Origin: Flavobacterium sp. KJJ
GTDB taxonomy: Bacteria > Bacteroidota > Bacteroidia > Flavobacteriales > Flavobacteriaceae
Length of the DNA: 64,000 bases
Direction of reading: 5' to 3'
NCBI RefSeq assembly: GCF_000708595.2
Contig: NZ_JARP01000001.1
Coordinates: forward strand, 682,001-746,000
This document shows, one piece after another, positions 28,927 through 38,669 of the stretch (the stretch's first letter is position 1; every line of letters starts with the position of its first letter). The notes beneath the pieces were generated by a model. That model had not been told where the DNA came from. It worked only from the letters and a program-made list of their open reading frames with translations, and searched no databases. A program made the position numbers and the translations under genes.

Positions 28927-29823
28927 CTTTCCTTGATTGGTGTGTGCTTTGTTTTTATCAAAGTAAAAATCAATTCTGCCTAAATTTATTCCATAACACC
29001 CCACTTGATTTACTAAAACATTTTCACCAGCCTTATTTTTTACAATGGTTGGCTTGTCTAAAAAAGTATGTGTGTGGCCTCCAATAATTAAGTCAATATC
29101 TTGAGTTAATTCGGCTAATTTTAAATCACATATTTTTGCTTCTTCCTCTTTGTATTTATATCCTAAATGCGAAAGACAGATTACTAAATCGCATTTTTCT
29201 TCCTTTTTTAATAATTGAGTCATATCCTGAGCAATTTCAACAGGATCGTTATAAACAGTTTCCTTGTACATTTGTTTGTCGACTAAACCGTTAAGTTCAA
29301 TTCCTAATCCAAAAACACCCACTTTTATTCCGTTTTTATTAAAAATCTTATAAGGTTTAACTAGTCCGTTCATGACTGTATTTTTAAAGTCATAATTAGA
29401 ATTGATAAATTCAAAAGTAGCGTGTGGCATTTGTGCATATAAGCCATCCAGACCATTATCAAAATCATGATTCCCAATTGTCGATGCATCATATTTCATC
29501 ATGCTCATCAGTTTAAACTCAAGTTCACCTCCATAATAATTAAAATAAGGAGTTCCCTGAAAAATATCGCCAGCATCTAATAAAAGCACGTTCGGATTTT
29601 CTTCACGAATGGTTTCAATAAGAGCAGCACGACGAGAGACACCACCTTTATTCGCGTTACGCGGATCATCAGCCGGAAAGGGATCTATGTGGCTGTGTAC
29701 ATCATTAGTATGCAGAATAGTTAAGTGTTTAATATCGTCAGTTTTAAAACTGCTCAATGACAAACCTAAACTCAATAAAGCAGTACTTGCAGCTGTTTTT
29801 TCGATAAATTCTCTTCTTTTCAT
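28912..29823 (-). CDS. Metallophosphatase, catalytic half of a 5'-nucleotidase
   Basis: A 303-residue protein. The N-terminus MKRREFIEKTAASTALLSLG is a Tat-like signal with twin Arg. The calcineurin-like phosphoesterase motifs are complete: LHTNDVHSHIDPF (D, H), LLDAGDIFQGTPYFN, TIGNHDFDNGLDG, CLSHLGYKYKEEE and IIGGHTHTFLD. It lacks the substrate-binding C-terminal domain of UshA-type enzymes, which the upstream gene (29877-30656) encodes separately. The likely role is periplasmic nucleotide or UDP-sugar hydrolysis. Confidence 0.93.
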
Positions 29824-29876
29824 GATATATGTTTTTTGCGTAACGCTTAAGTTTTATTCTAATTTTCTTTAATCTA

Positions 29877-30656
29877 TTATTCTTCTGTAATTCGAATATC
29901 TTTTAAGACTGGAATGGTATCTACTTCTTTAAAATAGTCGATCAATACGTTTCGAAGCTTATAATTCAAATCGTATTTCTGACTGCTTTTTAAGAAAAAG
30001 TTCATGTTGTCTCCGCCATTTGCCAAATAGTCATTGGTCGCCACATAATAGATTTTGTTGTCGTCGATCGGTTTTCCTTGAATTAAAATATTTTTAGCAG
30101 TATTGTCTTTTGCAATTGTAAAAGTCATTCCGGCAAGTGGCTGTGCTTTTTGTACCTTAATAATATAAGAAGCTATTTCTCGAACTTGATCTGCTTTTAA
30201 AGCCATTACAACTAAGCTATTTTCAAAGGGCATAATTTCAAAAGCAGTTCTTGTAGTAACGTTTCCTTTTGGCAGGATCGCTCTAATGCCGCCGTGATTT
30301 AAAAGACAAAAATCAATATCTTTTTTTTCTCTAGCTTTAAAAACAAGATTTCCTCGTTGCAGGCATGCATCTGCCATTAGATTTCCAATTGTAGTTTGCC
30401 ATTTACCCGTACTTTTATCAAGAGTTTCAGGGCAGTAAGCTAGAACGCTGTCCAGGTCTTTATTGATATGATCGCGATATGGCGTTATAAATTTTTCAAT
30501 TTCTGGAGTTTCTGCGCCCTTTTCAGTTATTGGAAGCTGTTTTCCTTCTATCTTCGTCAAATTATAATTCTTCTGACTACAGGAAAATATAAAAAAAAGT
30601 GTTAAGAATATAACAAAAAGTTTTAAAAATCCGTTATACTTTTTTAGTTTTACCAT
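29877..30656 (-). CDS. 5'-nucleotidase C-terminal domain lipoprotein
   Basis: A 259-residue protein with a lipoprotein signal (LTLFFIFSCSQ, Cys about residue 26). The 5_nucleotid_C domain is shown by GNLMADACLQ, CLLNHGGIRAILPKG, MPFENSLVVMALK and TNDYLANGGDN, which form the nucleoside-binding site in UshA/YfkN. It has no metallophosphatase domain; that is supplied by the next gene, 53 bases downstream. The pair looks like a split 5'-nucleotidase whose halves act together in the periplasm (inference). Confidence 0.92.
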   Translation of the reverse strand: MVKLKKYNGFLKLFVIFLTLFFIFSCSQKNYNLTKIEGKQLPITEKGAETPEIEKFITPYRDHINKDLDSVLAYCPETLDKSTGKWQTTIGNLMADACLQRGNLVFKAREKKDIDFCLLNHGGIRAILPKGNVTTRTAFEIMPFENSLVVMALKADQVREIASYIIKVQKAQPLAGMTFTIAKDNTAKNILIQGKPIDDNKIYYVATNDYLANGGDNMNFFLKSSQKYDLNYKLRNVLIDYFKEVDTIPVLKDIRITEE

Positions 30657-30677
30657 CTTAAATGCGACTTAAATAAT

Positions 30678-30685
30678 TAATTTTG
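30678..30685 (+). promoter_or_regulatory. -7 box upstream of the DUF6913-like gene and dapA
   Basis: TAATTTTG, a full TAnnTTTG match, 18 bases before the next ATG; no clear TTG element at the right spacing. Confidence 0.45.
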
Positions 30686-30703
30686 TAATCTAGTAAAAGT
30701 ACT

Positions 30704-31216
30704 ATGTTTTTAAATTATATAAAGGAATTTTTTGTAAAAAAATCATTAAAAAATAACCTGCATAATGTCAAAAACGAAGTCTTTACAAGCAACGTGCAAA
30801 CAATTGGTTTATTGGTAGATGAAAGTAAATTTCGCCATTCAACGGAATTAATTAATGAATTAGTTCAATATGGAATTGCTCCGGAAAACATAAAAATTGT
30901 TGCGTACAGAGAAAAATTTGAGAAGAAAAAGGAGTATTCAAGACCTACTTTTGGTAAAAAAGATATCGATTGGAAAGGTGATATAACCGAAAATTTCTTA
31001 AATGAATTCACAGAAACAGAATTTGATCTTTTGATAAGTTACTATGAAATCGAAAAATCGATTTTAATGCTGGTAACAAGCAAATCAAAAGCTAAATTTA
31101 AGTTAGGATTTTCGTCGGTTGATCAAAGAATAAATCGCTGGATGATCAATACTGATATGGAAAATTATAAGCTTTTCGTATCCGAATTGTTTAAGTATTT
31201 AAAAAGTATAAAATAA
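30704..31216 (+). CDS. Conserved Bacteroidota protein (DUF6913-like)
   Basis: A 170-residue soluble, basic protein with no signal peptide. It contains VQTIGLLVDESKFRHSTELI and KSKAKFKLGFSSVDQRINRWMI. I recognise it as a flavobacterial family found next to dapA, probably DUF6913 (name from memory). It has alternating alpha/beta character. It lies 15 bases before dapA and is probably co-transcribed, but there is no evidence for a role in lysine synthesis. Confidence 0.8.
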   Translation: MFLNYIKEFFVKKSLKNNLHNVKNEVFTSNVQTIGLLVDESKFRHSTELINELVQYGIAPENIKIVAYREKFEKKKEYSRPTFGKKDIDWKGDITENFLNEFTETEFDLLISYYEIEKSILMLVTSKSKAKFKLGFSSVDQRINRWMINTDMENYKLFVSELFKYLKSIK

Positions 31217-31231
31217 ATTATAAATCAGAAT

Positions 31232-32119
31232 ATGCAATCATTAATAGGAACTGGTGTTGCGCTTGTTACGCCATTTAAAAAAGACTTTTCGGTTGATATC
31301 GAAGCTTTGCAGCGTATCGTTAATTTTTCGATTGACGGAGGAGTTGAATATCTTGTAGTTATGGGTACAACGGCAGAAAATGCTAACTTGACTCAAGCCG
31401 AAAAAGAGTTGGTTATAAAAACAGTAATCGACGTAAATAAAGGAAGATTGCCTTTGGTTCTTGGAGTTGGTGGTAATAATACAATGCAAGTTGTCGAGGA
31501 ATTAAAAACAAGAGACTTTTCTTCTTTTGAGGCTATACTTTCAGTTTCACCTTATTATAATAAACCAACACAAGAAGGAATTTATCAGCATTTTAAAGCT
31601 ATTGCTGAGGCATCTCCAATTCCGGTAATTTTATATAATGTTCCAGGAAGAACTGCTAGTAATATGTTGCCATCAACAGTAATTCGTCTGGCGAATGATT
31701 TCAGTAACGTTGTTGCTATAAAAGAAGCAGCTGGAGATATGGCTCAAGCATTACAATTGATTAAAAATGCACCAAAAGATTTTCTCGTTATTTCAGGAGA
31801 TGATATGATTGCTTTACCAATCGTTTTAGCGGGTGGAGCAGGAGTGATTTCTGTAATTGGGCAAGGTTTTCCAAAGGAATTTTCAGAAATGATTCGTTTA
31901 GGATTAAACAGAAAAGTAAATGAGGCTTTTAAAACACAATACTTTTTATCGGATTGTATTGATATGATTTTTGAGCAGGGAAATCCTGCAGGAATCAAAC
32001 AAATCTTTCAAGCCCTTGGAATTGCTGACAACACAGTGCGCTTGCCACTCGTAACTGTTGATGATTCTTTAGCTTCGAGATTGAATGATTTTGTAAAAAG
32101 CAGTATTAAAGTAGAGTAA
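31232..32119 (+). CDS. dapA: 4-hydroxy-tetrahydrodipicolinate synthase
   Basis: A 295-residue TIM-barrel enzyme that condenses pyruvate with aspartate semialdehyde in the diaminopimelate/lysine pathway. Motifs: [10 protein letters not shown] at the start, [15 protein letters not shown] (pyruvate-binding Thr pair), [16 protein letters not shown] (catalytic Tyr), LYNVPGRTA and the Schiff-base Lys in [10 protein letters not shown]. The usual TGE after GTT is TAE here, a variant common in Bacteroidota. Confidence 0.96.
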   Translation: MQSLIGTGVALVTPFKKDFSVDIEALQRIVNFSIDGGVEYLVVMGTTAENANLTQAEKELVIKTVIDVNKGRLPLVLGVGGNNTMQVVEELKTRDFSSFEAILSVSPYYNKPTQEGIYQHFKAIAEASPIPVILYNVPGRTASNMLPSTVIRLANDFSNVVAIKEAAGDMAQALQLIKNAPKDFLVISGDDMIALPIVLAGGAGVISVIGQGFPKEFSEMIRLGLNRKVNEAFKTQYFLSDCIDMIFEQGNPAGIKQIFQALGIADNTVRLPLVTVDDSLASRLNDFVKSSIKVE

Positions 32120-32152
32120 GATTAGCGGTATTTTATTATACCAAAAAAATAT

Positions 32153-32183
32153 TTTGTAGTAGCTAAATTAATAACTAAATTTG
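32153..32183 (+). promoter_or_regulatory. Promoter of bamD-rpoZ-coaBC
   Basis: TTTG (32153-32156), a 19-base spacer and TAAATTTG (32176-32183), a full consensus match. The expected start of transcription, near 32188, supports the downstream ATG at 32251 as the bamD start. Confidence 0.75.
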
Positions 32184-32250
32184 CCACCGGAACTTCGGTG
32201 TGATTTTGCTTTGGCATAATTGTCTAAGAAATCATAATAAAAGTAAGAAA

Positions 32251-33045
32251 ATGAAAAAAATAGTATCTCTATTAATTGTTGTTGTCCTTTTTTGTTCTTG
32301 TAGTGATTACCAAAAGGTATTGAAAAATGAAGATGTTGCAGCGAAATTTGAAATGGCAACAAAAATGTATGAGGCAGGGAAATATTCGAAAGCAATTCGT
32401 CTTTTCGAGCAATTAGCTCCTTCATATAGAGGTAAACCTCAAGCTGAAAAGCTTTTTTATATGTTTTCACAATCTTATTATAAAACAAAACAGTATTATT
32501 TAGCAGGTTACCAATTCGAAAGTTTTGTTTCAGGTTATCCACGAAGTGAAAAAGTACAGGAAGCAGCTTTTCTAGGTGCTTACAGTTATTCAAAATTAGC
32601 TCCAGTTTACAGTTTAGATCAAGCTGATACTGTAAAAGCATTAGAGAAATTACAAGCATTTATAGACAGTTATCCAAATTCTGAATATGTTGCTCAAGCC
32701 AATGAAACTGTAAAAGTTTTGAATGGCAAATTAGAGAAAAAAGCATACGAAAACGCGAAAGGTTACAATACAATTTCAGATTATAAATCAGCATTAGTTG
32801 CTTTTGATAATTTTATAGCTGATTTTCCTGGAACGCCTTTTAAGGAAGATGCGTTGTTTTACAAATACGATTCGGCATATAAATTGGCAATAAACAGTAT
32901 TCCATCAAAAATGGAAGAGCGTTTAAATGTTGCAAAAGTGTCTTATAATAACTTAATCAAGTTTAAAAGCGACACGAAATATAAAAAAGAAGCAGACGAA
33001 ATGAATGCTAGAGTTGAAACTGATTTACAAAAATTTACTAAATAA
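32251..33045 (+). CDS. bamD: Outer membrane assembly lipoprotein BamD
   Basis: A 264-residue protein using the ATG at 32251. An in-frame ATG at 32200 would put 17 residues before the signal peptide and lies almost at the predicted transcript start, so I reject it. Lipoprotein signal MKKIVSLLIVVVLFCSCSD with Cys in the lipobox. TPR repeats follow: AAKFEMATKMYEAGKYSKAIRLFEQL, FYMFSQSYYKTKQYYLAGYQFESFV and ALVAFDNFIADFPGTPFKEDAL. It is part of the BAM complex that inserts beta-barrels. The rpoZ ATG follows its stop by 9 bases. Confidence 0.94.
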   Translation: MKKIVSLLIVVVLFCSCSDYQKVLKNEDVAAKFEMATKMYEAGKYSKAIRLFEQLAPSYRGKPQAEKLFYMFSQSYYKTKQYYLAGYQFESFVSGYPRSEKVQEAAFLGAYSYSKLAPVYSLDQADTVKALEKLQAFIDSYPNSEYVAQANETVKVLNGKLEKKAYENAKGYNTISDYKSALVAFDNFIADFPGTPFKEDALFYKYDSAYKLAINSIPSKMEERLNVAKVSYNNLIKFKSDTKYKKEADEMNARVETDLQKFTK

Positions 33046-33054
33046 AATAAAGTC

Positions 33055-33372
33055 ATGGATTTAAAAAAGACGAATGCTCCTGTAAATACAATAACTTACA
33101 ATAAAACAGTTATTGAAGAGCCAACAGGAAATGTGTATGAAGCAATTACCATTATGGCTAAAAGAGCAAATCAAATTAATTCTGAAATTAAAAAAGAATT
33201 AACTGAGAAACTAGAAGAGTTTGCTACTTACAATGACAGTCTTGAAGAAGTTTTTGAAAATAAAGAACAAATTGAAGTGTCTAAATTTTACGAAAAATTA
33301 CCAAAACCACACGCTTTAGCCGTTCAAGAATGGTTAGATGGTAAAACTTACCACAGAGGTTCAAACAAATAA
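33055..33372 (+). CDS. rpoZ: DNA-directed RNA polymerase omega subunit
   Basis: A 105-residue protein of the Bacteroidota RpoZ type. The core is EPTGNVYEAITIMAKRANQINSEIKKELTEKLEEF, the RpoZ/RPB6 helix that braces the beta' subunit. It sits between bamD (9 bases) and coaBC (9 bases), a gene order typical of flavobacteria. Confidence 0.93.
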   Translation: MDLKKTNAPVNTITYNKTVIEEPTGNVYEAITIMAKRANQINSEIKKELTEKLEEFATYNDSLEEVFENKEQIEVSKFYEKLPKPHALAVQEWLDGKTYHRGSNK

Positions 33373-33381
33373 TATAGTACA

Positions 33382-34596
33382 ATGTCAGTTTTAAACGGGA
33401 AGAAAATTTTACTGGGAGTTTCTGGTGGAATTGCAGCCTATAAAACAGCCTCATTAGTACGACTTTTTATAAAAGCAGGTGCACATGTCCAAGTGATAAT
33501 GACACCTGCTTCTAAGGATTTTGTAACTCCACTTACGTTATCTACGTTATCAAAAAATCCCGTACATTCTAGTTTCTTTAATGAAGATGATCAAGATGCT
33601 GTTTGGAACAATCATGTCGATTTAGCACTTTGGGCTGATTTCATGTTAATTGCTCCAGCAACTGCTAATACGTTGTCTAAAATGGCTACAGGAAACTGTG
33701 ATAATCTTTTAATAGCTACTTATTTATCAGCTAAATGTCCTGTTTATTTTGCTCCGGCAATGGATTTAGACATGTATAAGCATCCATCAACTTTAGCTAG
33801 TTTTTCATCTTTAAAACAATTCGGAAATGTAATGATTCCAGCTGAAAGTGGTGAACTTGCCAGTGGTTTGTCTGGCGAAGGAAGAATGGCTGAGCCAGAA
33901 AATATTATTGCTTTTCTTGAAGCTGATTTAGAAAGCAAATTGCCTCTCAAAGGAAAGAAAATATTAGTTACTGCCGGACCAACATACGAAGCAATAGATC
34001 CTGTTCGATTTATAGGAAATCATTCTTCTGGTAAAATGGGTTTTGATATCGCAAATGAAGCTGCAAAATTAGGCGCTAAGGTAATTTTAGTTGCTGGACC
34101 AACGCATCTTAAAGTTAAAAACAATTTAATTGAGGTTGTAAATATAATTTCAGCACAAGAGATGTACGATGCCTGTCATTTGTATTATGATGAAGCTGAT
34201 GTTATGATTGCCGCCGCCGCCGTTGCAGATTACAGACCAAAAGTTGTTGCTTTGCAAAAGATTAAAAAAACAACTGATGAATTCTCAATTGAACTTGAAA
34301 AAACAAAAGATATTTTAGCATCATTAGGAGCGATCAAAAAAAATCAATTTTTAATTGGATTTGCTTTAGAAACTCAAAATGAAATTGAAAATGCTAAGCT
34401 GAAAATTCAGAAAAAAAACTTAGATTTGATTGTTTTAAATTCCTTGCAGGATGAAGGTGCAGGTTTTAAAAAAGAAACCAATAAAATTACTTTTATTGAT
34501 AAAAATTTTAAGATTGAACCAATGGAATTAAAATCAAAAGAATCAGTTGCTGTTGATATTTTAAATAAAGTGCTTTCTCATTTTAAGAAATTATAA
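33382..34596 (+). CDS. coaBC: Bifunctional phosphopantothenoylcysteine decarboxylase/phosphopantothenate-cysteine ligase
   Basis: A 404-residue protein. The N-terminal CoaC flavoprotein (1-190) has LLGVSGGIAAYKTASLVR, the catalytic His in WNNHVDLALWAD, APATANTLSKMATGNCDNLL and PAMDLDMYKHP. The C-terminal CoaB domain (about 190-404) begins GKKILVTAGPTYEAIDPVRF, followed by NHSSGKMG and AAAVADYRP. It catalyses two steps of coenzyme A synthesis; coaE is also in this window (39670-40266). Confidence 0.97.
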   Translation: MSVLNGKKILLGVSGGIAAYKTASLVRLFIKAGAHVQVIMTPASKDFVTPLTLSTLSKNPVHSSFFNEDDQDAVWNNHVDLALWADFMLIAPATANTLSKMATGNCDNLLIATYLSAKCPVYFAPAMDLDMYKHPSTLASFSSLKQFGNVMIPAESGELASGLSGEGRMAEPENIIAFLEADLESKLPLKGKKILVTAGPTYEAIDPVRFIGNHSSGKMGFDIANEAAKLGAKVILVAGPTHLKVKNNLIEVVNIISAQEMYDACHLYYDEADVMIAAAAVADYRPKVVALQKIKKTTDEFSIELEKTKDILASLGAIKKNQFLIGFALETQNEIENAKLKIQKKNLDLIVLNSLQDEGAGFKKETNKITFIDKNFKIEPMELKSKESVAVDILNKVLSHFKKL

Positions 34597-34663
34597 TAAT
34601 TTTTAAAAATATCAGTTAAGCATCTAAAGCGATAATCACGCTAACACAAAATAGTATCTTCGT

Positions 34664-35548
34664 ATGAATAAAATAGTTGCTCTTTTAGTTTTTTTTATTT
34701 TTGGTTTTGCACAGGCACAACAGCTAAATTGTACCGTAACTATCAATACTGAAAGACTTCCAAATCCGAATCAGCAAGTTTTTAAAACTTTGCAGACTTC
34801 ATTGTCTGAGTTTGTAAACAAAACAGATTGGACAGGATCAGTCTTAAAACAAAATGAGCGAATCAATTGTTCAATGTATATTACTTTGTCGTCTAATAAT
34901 TCAGATCAGTTTACAGGTACAATTCAAGTTCAGTCGTCGCGATTGATTTTTAATTCTACTTATTCTTCTCCAGTATTAAATTATAACGATAAAGATTTTA
35001 GTTTCAGGTATACAGAATATGAGCCTTTGTTGTTTAATCCAACTACTTTCGAATCGAATTTAGTTTCTGTAGTGTCTTTTTACAGTTATTTAATTTTAGG
35101 AATGGATGCGGACACGTTTCAAATGGGTGCTGGAAATCAATATCTTGAAACAGCTCAAAATATTGCAAATGTTGCACAGCAAGGTGGCTTTAAAGGCTGG
35201 AGCCAAGCCGACGGAATTCAGAATCGATACTTTTTGATAAATGATATGATTTCGCCAACATACAGCGATTTACGTCAAGTCTCATATTTGTATCATACAG
35301 GTTTAGATACAATGAGTACGGATCTAAAAGGAGCCAAAGAAAAAATTAAAACCGCAGTAATGATTACTGGGAAATTAAATTCGGTTAAGCCGAATGCTTT
35401 TTTAACCCGAGTATTTTTTGATGCAAAATCAGACGAGATTGTTTCTATTTTTTCAGGCGGTCCAAGTGTTACAGTCTCAGATTTAACAGATGTTTTAAAT
35501 AAAGTTTCGCCCTTAAATACCACAAAATGGGCACAAATTAAATTTTAG
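34664..35548 (+). CDS. DUF4835 family secreted protein
   Basis: A 294-residue protein with a signal peptide (1-18, ending in FAQAQ). The DUF4835 pattern is visible: LNCTVTINTERLPNPNQQVFKTLQTSL, IQVQSSRLIFNSTYSSPVLNYND, FYSYLILGMDADTFQMGAGN and YLYHTGLDTMSTD. The family lies between coaBC and recN in many Bacteroidota. The function is unknown; a periplasmic or outer-membrane location is expected. Confidence 0.92.
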   Translation: MNKIVALLVFFIFGFAQAQQLNCTVTINTERLPNPNQQVFKTLQTSLSEFVNKTDWTGSVLKQNERINCSMYITLSSNNSDQFTGTIQVQSSRLIFNSTYSSPVLNYNDKDFSFRYTEYEPLLFNPTTFESNLVSVVSFYSYLILGMDADTFQMGAGNQYLETAQNIANVAQQGGFKGWSQADGIQNRYFLINDMISPTYSDLRQVSYLYHTGLDTMSTDLKGAKEKIKTAVMITGKLNSVKPNAFLTRVFFDAKSDEIVSIFSGGPSVTVSDLTDVLNKVSPLNTTKWAQIKF

Positions 35549-35600
35549 TTGATTTTTAGTTTCACTTTCTTCATTAATTTTATATTCACATATTTATCTT

Positions 35601-37253
35601 ATGATTACTTCACTGTCGATTAAAAACTATGCCCTGATTGAAAAACTCAAGATTGATTTTTCAAAAGGTTTTTCTATAATTACAGGTGAAACAGGTGCGG
35701 GTAAATCTATTATATTAGGAGCGTTAGGATTGGTTTTAGGAAAAAGAGCTGATCTTACTTCTTTAAAAAACAAAGAAGAAAAATGCGTTATCGAAGCACA
35801 GTTTGAGATTTCTAAATATAATTTAAGGGAATTTTTTGAAGCAAATGATCTTGACTACGAAGAGGAGACTATTATAAGACGTGAAATTTTGCCTTCAGGA
35901 AAATCACGTGCTTTTATAAATGACAGCCCTGTAAATCTTCAGGAATTGCAAGATTTAAGTCTGTTTCTAATCGATATTCATTCACAGCAGCAAACACAGG
36001 AATTGTCAGACGAAGGTGTTCAGTTTAAAATAATTGATGCTATTGCAAGTAATGCTGAAACAATTTTATCGTATCAGAAATTATTGAAAGTATATAAATC
36101 AGATAAATCGAAACTGAATGCTCTCTTAAAAAAACAAAGTGATTCTGGTAAAGAACAAGAATACAATACATTTCTTTTGAATGAATTGGTTGTTGCTAAA
36201 TTAAAATCTGGAGAACAAGAAGAACTTGAATCTGATTTTGAGAAATTAAATAACGTTGAAATTATTAAAGAATCAATAGATAAATCTTTAGTAATTGCAA
36301 ATGAAGAGCAATTTGGTGTTTTTCATAATTTGAATGAAATAAAAGCTTCGCTTCAAAAAATAGCAACATTTTCACCAGAATATCAAAATTTATTTGAAAG
36401 AATTACCAGTGTTGCAATTGAATTTGATGATGTTTCTAAAGAACTGCAGAATGCTTCAGAAAAGCTATTAAATGATCCTGCGCAACTAGAATTGATCAGC
36501 CAAAAACTGCAATTGATATATAATCTTCAGAAAAAACATCAGGTAACCTCTGTAGATGAATTAATTCAAATTCAAGCAGAACTTTCTAATAAAGTGCTGG
36601 AGTTAGATAATATCGAAGAAGAAATAGCTTCCTTATCAAAATTAATTGAGCAAAAAGTACTTGAATTAGATGCTCTTTCAGCAGCGATTCATCAAAATAG
36701 AGTAAACGCCATTCCTGTTTTGTCGAATAAATTAATTTCGATTTTAGAAACATTAGGAATGCCAAATGTGCGTTTTAATATGGAACTTTTGCCATCTGAA
36801 TCTTATTTTAATAATGGTAAAGATGAATTGCAATTTTTGTTTTCTGCCAATAAAGGAACTGACTTTGGTTTATTGAAAAAAGTAGCTTCAGGAGGAGAAA
36901 TGTCTCGTATTATGCTCGCTGTTAAAGCAATTTTAGCACAATATTCAAAACTTCCTACTTTAATTTTTGATGAAATCGATACTGGTGTTTCGGGAGAAAT
37001 TGCCATTAGAATGGGAGAAATTATGAAAGAAATGAGTAAGACCATGCAGATCTTTGCCATTACACATTTACCTCAAATTGCGGCAAAAGGCGATTCGCAC
37101 TTTAAAGTTTTCAAATCGACAGTTGATGATGATACACAATCAGAATTAAAGCTTCTGTCTCAGGACGAAAGAGTTATCGAAATTGCTCAAATGTTATCTG
37201 GAGCAGTCGTTTCTGATTCGGCTTTAAATCATGCTAAAGCCTTGTTGAACTAA
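35601..37253 (+). CDS. recN: DNA repair protein RecN
   Basis: A 550-residue SMC-like ATPase. Walker A ITGETGAGKSIILGAL lies at about 29-44, then a coiled-coil region (about 155-360), signature FSANKGTDFGLLKKVASGGEMSRIMLA near 415-440, and Walker B TLIFDEIDTGVSGEIA with DEID. It acts in double-strand break repair. It lies 52 bases after the DUF4835 gene. Confidence 0.97.
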   Translation: MITSLSIKNYALIEKLKIDFSKGFSIITGETGAGKSIILGALGLVLGKRADLTSLKNKEEKCVIEAQFEISKYNLREFFEANDLDYEEETIIRREILPSGKSRAFINDSPVNLQELQDLSLFLIDIHSQQQTQELSDEGVQFKIIDAIASNAETILSYQKLLKVYKSDKSKLNALLKKQSDSGKEQEYNTFLLNELVVAKLKSGEQEELESDFEKLNNVEIIKESIDKSLVIANEEQFGVFHNLNEIKASLQKIATFSPEYQNLFERITSVAIEFDDVSKELQNASEKLLNDPAQLELISQKLQLIYNLQKKHQVTSVDELIQIQAELSNKVLELDNIEEEIASLSKLIEQKVLELDALSAAIHQNRVNAIPVLSNKLISILETLGMPNVRFNMELLPSESYFNNGKDELQFLFSANKGTDFGLLKKVASGGEMSRIMLAVKAILAQYSKLPTLIFDEIDTGVSGEIAIRMGEIMKEMSKTMQIFAITHLPQIAAKGDSHFKVFKSTVDDDTQSELKLLSQDERVIEIAQMLSGAVVSDSALNHAKALLN

Positions 37254-37271
37254 AGAAATACTTTATATTTG
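37242..37271 (+). promoter_or_regulatory. Promoter of fabV
   Basis: TTG (37242-37244, inside the end of recN), a 19-base spacer and TATATTTG (37264-37271). The leader to the fabV ATG is about 80 bases. Confidence 0.65.
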
Positions 37272-37358
37272 TCATCTTAAAACTAATTAAACAAACGTAA
37301 ATAAGTTGATCATTTGTCTTAATATACAATTATCAGATTAACGAAAAAACAGAATTAT

Positions 37359-38549
37359 ATGATTATAGAACCTAGAATGAGAGGATTTATTTGCTTGACA
37401 TCACACCCAAAAGGAGCCGAGCAAAATGTAAAAAATCAAATAGAATATATCAAATCAAAAGGATCAATTGCGGGTGCTAAAAAAGTATTAGTTATTGGTG
37501 CTTCAACAGGTTTTGGATTGGCTTCAAGAATTACAAGCGCTTTTGGATCTGATGCTTCAACTATTGGAGTGTTTTTTGAGAAACCGCCGGTTGAGGGAAA
37601 AACTGCTTCTCCAGGCTGGTATAATTCTGCTGCATTTGAAACTGAAGCTCATAAAGCAGGTCTATATGCAAAAAGTATAAATGGAGATGCTTTTTCTAAC
37701 GAAATAAAAAGACAGACTCTAGATTTAATTAAAGCTGATTTAGGTCAAGTTGATTTAGTTATCTATAGTTTAGCTTCTCCGGTGCGTTTACATCCTGTTA
37801 CAGGAGTGTTGCATCGTTCTGTTCTAAAACCAATTGGCCAGACATTTACAAACAAAACGGTAGATTTTCATACAGGAAATGTAACTGAGGTTTCTATTGC
37901 TCCGGCAAATGAAGAAGATATTGCAAATACAGTAGCTGTAATGGGTGGTGAAGACTGGGCAATGTGGATTGATGCTTTAAAAGCAGAAGATTTGCTAGCT
38001 GAGGGAGCTACAACTGTTGCTTATTCATATATTGGGCCATCTTTGACTGAAGCAGTGTACCGTAAAGGTACAATCGGACGAGCAAAAGATGATTTAGAAG
38101 CCACGGCGTTTACTATTACAGATAGTTTAAAATCTATTGGAGGTAAGGCATATGTTTCTGTAAACAAAGCTTTAGTTACACAAGCAAGTTCTGCAATTCC
38201 AGTTATTCCTTTGTATATTTCTCTTTTATATAAAATTATGAAAGAAGAAGGTATTCATGAAGGTTGTATTGAGCAAATTCAGCGTTTGTTTCAAGACAGA
38301 TTATACAACGGATCTGAAGTTCCTGTAGACGAAAAAGGAAGAATAAGAATCGATGATTGGGAAATGCGTGAGGATGTTCAGGAAAAAGTGGCTAAACTTT
38401 GGTTAGAAGCTACAACTGAAACGCTGCCGGCTATTGGAGACTTAGCAGGATACAGAAATGATTTCTTAAACTTGTTTGGATTTGAATTTGCAGGAGTTGA
38501 TTATAAAGCTGAAGCAAATGAAGTTGTTGAGATTGAAAGTATCAACTAA
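37359..38549 (+). CDS. fabV: Enoyl-[acyl-carrier-protein]/trans-2-enoyl-CoA reductase FabV
   Basis: A 396-residue SDR-type NADH enzyme of FabV length. Motifs: IIEPRMRGFICLTSHPKG at the N-terminus, NAD-binding KVLVIGASTGFGLASRI, YSLASPVR, the block VAYSYIGPSLTEAVYRKGTIG containing the catalytic Tyr, with the catalytic Lys in the following GRAKDDLEATA. It reduces the enoyl intermediate in fatty-acid synthesis. FabV enzymes are insensitive to triclosan. It is monocistronic, with its own promoter and terminator. Confidence 0.96.
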   Translation: MIIEPRMRGFICLTSHPKGAEQNVKNQIEYIKSKGSIAGAKKVLVIGASTGFGLASRITSAFGSDASTIGVFFEKPPVEGKTASPGWYNSAAFETEAHKAGLYAKSINGDAFSNEIKRQTLDLIKADLGQVDLVIYSLASPVRLHPVTGVLHRSVLKPIGQTFTNKTVDFHTGNVTEVSIAPANEEDIANTVAVMGGEDWAMWIDALKAEDLLAEGATTVAYSYIGPSLTEAVYRKGTIGRAKDDLEATAFTITDSLKSIGGKAYVSVNKALVTQASSAIPVIPLYISLLYKIMKEEGIHEGCIEQIQRLFQDRLYNGSEVPVDEKGRIRIDDWEMREDVQEKVAKLWLEATTETLPAIGDLAGYRNDFLNLFGFEFAGVDYKAEANEVVEIESIN

Positions 38550-38568
38550 AAACATAAAGCAATAAATG

Positions 38569-38600
38569 AAAACCATCAACCAAAAGTTGGTGGTTTTTTT
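38569..38600 (+). terminator. Intrinsic terminator after fabV
   Basis: AAACCATCAAC, loop CAAAA, then GTTGGTGGTTTTTTT: a perfect 11-base stem and T-run, 20 bases after the stop. Confidence 0.9.
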
Positions 38601-38620
38601 ATGAATATGACCTATCTTTG
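38587..38620 (+). promoter_or_regulatory. Promoter of the glycosyltransferase-coaE transcript
   Basis: TATCTTTG at 38613-38620 is a full -7 box. A TTG at 38587-38589, inside the fabV terminator stem, lies 23 bases upstream. The leader is about 45 bases. Confidence 0.5.
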
Positions 38621-38669
38621 TTAAAATTTTGAATTTAGAAATTGCCACTTTAATACCGCACATTCCGTT

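Noticed and set aside
32200..32250. Upstream start for bamD
   Set aside because: Would add 17 residues before the lipoprotein signal and lies about 12 bases from the predicted transcript start.
32168..32659. 163-codon minus-strand frame
   Set aside because: Antisense shadow of bamD; bamD has a lipoprotein signal, TPR repeats and a consensus promoter.
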